Assembly: GCA_030670615.1 (NCBI GenBank)
Contig: DAOVBJ010000063.1
Span: forward strand, 1-6,013
DNA: 6,013 nt
Direction: 5' to 3'
Source of the DNA: Candidatus Bathyarchaeota archaeon
GTDB lineage: Archaea; Thermoproteota; Bathyarchaeia; RBG-16-48-13; GCA-020355125
Every line of letters begins with the position of its first letter. Within the stretch, counting starts at the first letter, position 1. The position numbers and the translations under genes are program-made. Under the pieces are notes generated by a model. It searched no databases. It saw only the letters and a program-made list of their open reading frames with translations, and was not told the DNA's origin. This document shows, piece after piece, positions 4,692 to 6,013 of the stretch.

Positions 4692-5618
4692 TTAATGTAC
4701 TCCCAGCTCTTCCAAGGTTTGACACGCCCTGCATACCTTTCCTGAGGAGGGTTCCCCACAGGTTTGACACTGCCTCAAATCGCCTCTCGCATCCACGCCT
4801 TTTAGACTGCCCTGTATTTTTTTCAGGCTTCTGGAGAGGCCGTATGTTATTCCTGCATGCTTTCCTTCTAACACGTTTACAAAGCGTCTGACGTCGCTCC
4901 GCATCGAACTCTCTAAATACGGACAGGGAATTCTCTGGAACCTAACGACTTTAACGTAAGCGTAGAAGGCTATTTCCCTCTCCAATATCTCGCAGAAGGG
5001 TTTTACCCTCTGAACGAACCCCTCAACTTTCTCCAGAACCGGTTTAATCCCAGTCAAGCCAGCGAGGTCACCTCGAAGCAGACTTAAAACAATGGACTGG
5101 ACTTCATCATCCAAGTTGTGAGCCAGAACCAACTTTGACGCCTTCACGGCCTTTGCAGCCACGTTCATGGCCTTCCTTCTCAACACTCCGCAATAAGAGC
5201 AAATCGAAAGGCTTCCCTTGTCTTTTGACGCTTCCGCTATCTCATCCAGGCTTCTCCCATAGATCGTTTTGAAGGAATAGACGTGGAGGGGGACGTTCAG
5301 TCTCTCACAGTTTTCCTTGGCAATCGCAATGGCTTCCCCTCGATAGCCTTCGATTCCCTCGTCGATGAGGATGGCCGAGAGGGTGGACTGGGGGAAGTCT
5401 TCCTCGATCGTACTCAAGACTTGGAGGAGGGACACACTGTCCTTTCCCCCGGAGAGGGCGAGGGCGATGTGGTCGTCGGGCCTAAACATCTTGAAACGGG
5501 AAATAGTGTGTCGCGCCCGCTTCTCAATCGACTTGGTGAAACACGGTCTACACAGGCTCTCACCCGAGTAGGGGCGTCTGTAGACAGCCTCGTGATTGCA
5601 GATTGAGCAGTTCCTCAA
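4692..5618 (-). CDS. ttuA: TtuA/Ncs6-family tRNA 2-thiolation enzyme
   Basis: A 308-residue PP-loop ATPase of the TtuA/Ncs6 family, which activates a tRNA uridine with ATP and replaces its 2-oxygen by sulfur (position 54 for TtuA of thermophiles, 34 for NcsA/Ncs6). Domains in order: N-terminal zinc ribbon C4/C7 and C23/C26; PP-loop SGGKDS (56-61); C140 and C143 (CSYC) with C232 (CPY), matching the three [4Fe-4S] ligands of TtuA; AHNLDDEVQ (166-174); C-terminal zinc ribbon C284/C287 and C296/C299. All key residues are present. The start is TTG at 5618, with AGAGGGA five bases upstream; no ATG lies between the preceding gene's stop and the first zinc cysteine. It follows the M50 protease gene by 19 bp and is probably co-transcribed with it. 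Its sulfur donor is expected to be a small GG-tailed protein such as the one at 1535-1780. Which uridine it modifies cannot be read from sequence alone. Confidence 0.93.
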   Translation of the reverse strand: MRNCSICNHEAVYRRPYSGESLCRPCFTKSIEKRARHTISRFKMFRPDDHIALALSGGKDSVSLLQVLSTIEEDFPQSTLSAILIDEGIEGYRGEAIAIAKENCERLNVPLHVYSFKTIYGRSLDEIAEASKDKGSLSICSYCGVLRRKAMNVAAKAVKASKLVLAHNLDDEVQSIVLSLLRGDLAGLTGIKPVLEKVEGFVQRVKPFCEILEREIAFYAYVKVVRFQRIPCPYLESSMRSDVRRFVNVLEGKHAGITYGLSRSLKKIQGSLKGVDARGDLRQCQTCGEPSSGKVCRACQTLEELGVH

Positions 5619-5623
5619 TGACG

Positions 5624-5630
5624 TCCCTCT
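5624..5630 (-). promoter_or_regulatory. Shine-Dalgarno site supporting the TTG start of the thiolase
   Basis: AGAGGGA on the minus strand lies five bases before TTG at 5618, inside the 19-bp gap after the protease gene. It supports TTG as the start and suggests reinitiation within one operon. Confidence 0.6.
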
Positions 5631-5637
5631 TTTCTGC

Positions 5638-6013
5638 TTAGATTGGGGTCAGCCCGAAGCGAAGGAAGGATAAGGCTATGTTCAGGACGAATAAGGAGAA
5701 GGCCACGCAGCTTACGAGGACTCTCGCTGCCTTCAAGTTCTTCTTCAACCGTTTCTTGAGGAGCGCGTACACAAAGGCTTCTCCGTCCAGGGGATAAAGC
5801 GGTAACATGTTGAAGATGGCTAGGTTGATCATGATGAGGTGAAGCCAGTACACGGTTAAATTAACGTGATACGTCACTTGAGGCGACAACGCTTCGCCCC
5901 TCACGGCAAAATAGTCGATGAGGTTATAGACTCCCATAAACCCCTGACTGGCGTTTGTAGAACTGGCTCCCGCCCTAACCTCTCGAATCCCACTGGTGGT
6001 TTCGACAATCAGC
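5638..6013 (-). CDS. M50 site-2-type intramembrane protease, C-terminal part (runs off right edge)
   Basis: The minus-strand frame stays open from the right edge to TAA at 5638, giving 124 complete codons. The ATG at 5937 is internal, since the 25 codons before it are also open. The hallmark is NMLPLYPLDGE with the LDG aspartate codon at 5785-5787; in M50 proteases this aspartate joins the HExxH histidines (outside the window) in binding the catalytic zinc. A hydrophobic segment precedes it (around YWLHLIMINLAIF) and another follows (VLVSCVAFSLFVLNIALSF), separated by a basic loop (KKRLKKNLK), as expected for the last transmembrane helices. The more upstream part, with TTSGIREVRAGASS, is probably soluble or loop region before the core. 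Site-2 proteases cleave membrane-bound substrates within the bilayer; the substrate here is unknown. It lies directly upstream of the tRNA thiolase gene. Confidence 0.88.
   Translation of the reverse strand, partial: LIVETTSGIREVRAGASSTNASQGFMGVYNLIDYFAVRGEALSPQVTYHVNLTVYWLHLIMINLAIFNMLPLYPLDGEAFVYALLKKRLKKNLKAARVLVSCVAFSLFVLNIALSFLRFGLTPI

Noticed and set aside
5283..5606. Plus-strand frames opposite the thiolase gene
   Set aside because: The minus strand encodes the zinc ribbon and PP-loop there; the plus-strand products have no recognisable features.
1..6013. CRISPR arrays, insertion sequences, tRNA or rRNA genes
   Set aside because: No regularly spaced repeats, transposase-like frames or tRNA cloverleaf patterns were seen on either strand; a covariance-model scan was not possible by eye.

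Overview
The window is chromosomal DNA of an archaeon. The evidence is a family-B replicative-type DNA polymerase of the PolB1 style, a tungsten/molybdopterin aldehyde:ferredoxin oxidoreductase, a free-standing LigD-type 3'-phosphoesterase, a zinc-ribbon TtuA/Ncs6 tRNA thiolase, a TATA-like promoter box and Shine-Dalgarno sites of the form GAGGTGAT. Two well-supported TTG starts and a mix of leadered and possibly leaderless genes fit an uncultured member of the Thermoproteota/Bathyarchaeia side of the tree. That placement is inference; no rRNA or tRNA is visible to confirm it.

Layout from left to right. Positions 1-800 (minus) hold the N-terminal 266 codons of PolB, cut by the window edge just after the Exo I motif. 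Positions 801-1068 are intergenic and end in two copies of the palindrome AGCTAGCT that can form a hairpin over the stop codon of the next gene. Positions 1069-3822 (minus) are a metabolic operon. Transcribed from a promoter near 3876, it reads AOR (2092-3822), a MoaD/ThiS-like protein without a diglycine tail (1761-2060), a canonical MoaD/ThiS-like protein ending in GG (1535-1780, overlapping the previous gene by 20 bp), a possible 38-residue small ORF (1398-1514) and a third MoaD/ThiS-like protein without GG (1069-1386). Positions 3823-3983 are a divergent promoter region. Positions 3984-4448 (plus) encode the phosphoesterase. Positions 4449-4691 are non-coding and contain two short repeats. 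Positions 4692-5618 (minus) encode the TtuA/Ncs6-family thiolase, 19 bp downstream of the C-terminal part of an M50 site-2 protease (5638-6013, cut by the right edge).

The AOR operon probably makes an oxygen-sensitive, ferredoxin-linked aldehyde-oxidising enzyme. The beta-grasp proteins beside it are candidates for supplying the dithiolene sulfur of its tungstopterin (the GG protein) or for another AOR-dedicated role (the two proteins without GG). In archaea the same kind of small GG protein can also feed sulfur to a TtuA/NcsA tRNA thiolase, and one is encoded 2.9 kb away. AOR and its two adjacent beta-grasp genes are visibly AT-richer than the phosphoesterase and thiolase genes, and the operon lies between two copies of AGAGCTAGCTA. 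Both points suggest, without proving, that it arrived as a cassette.
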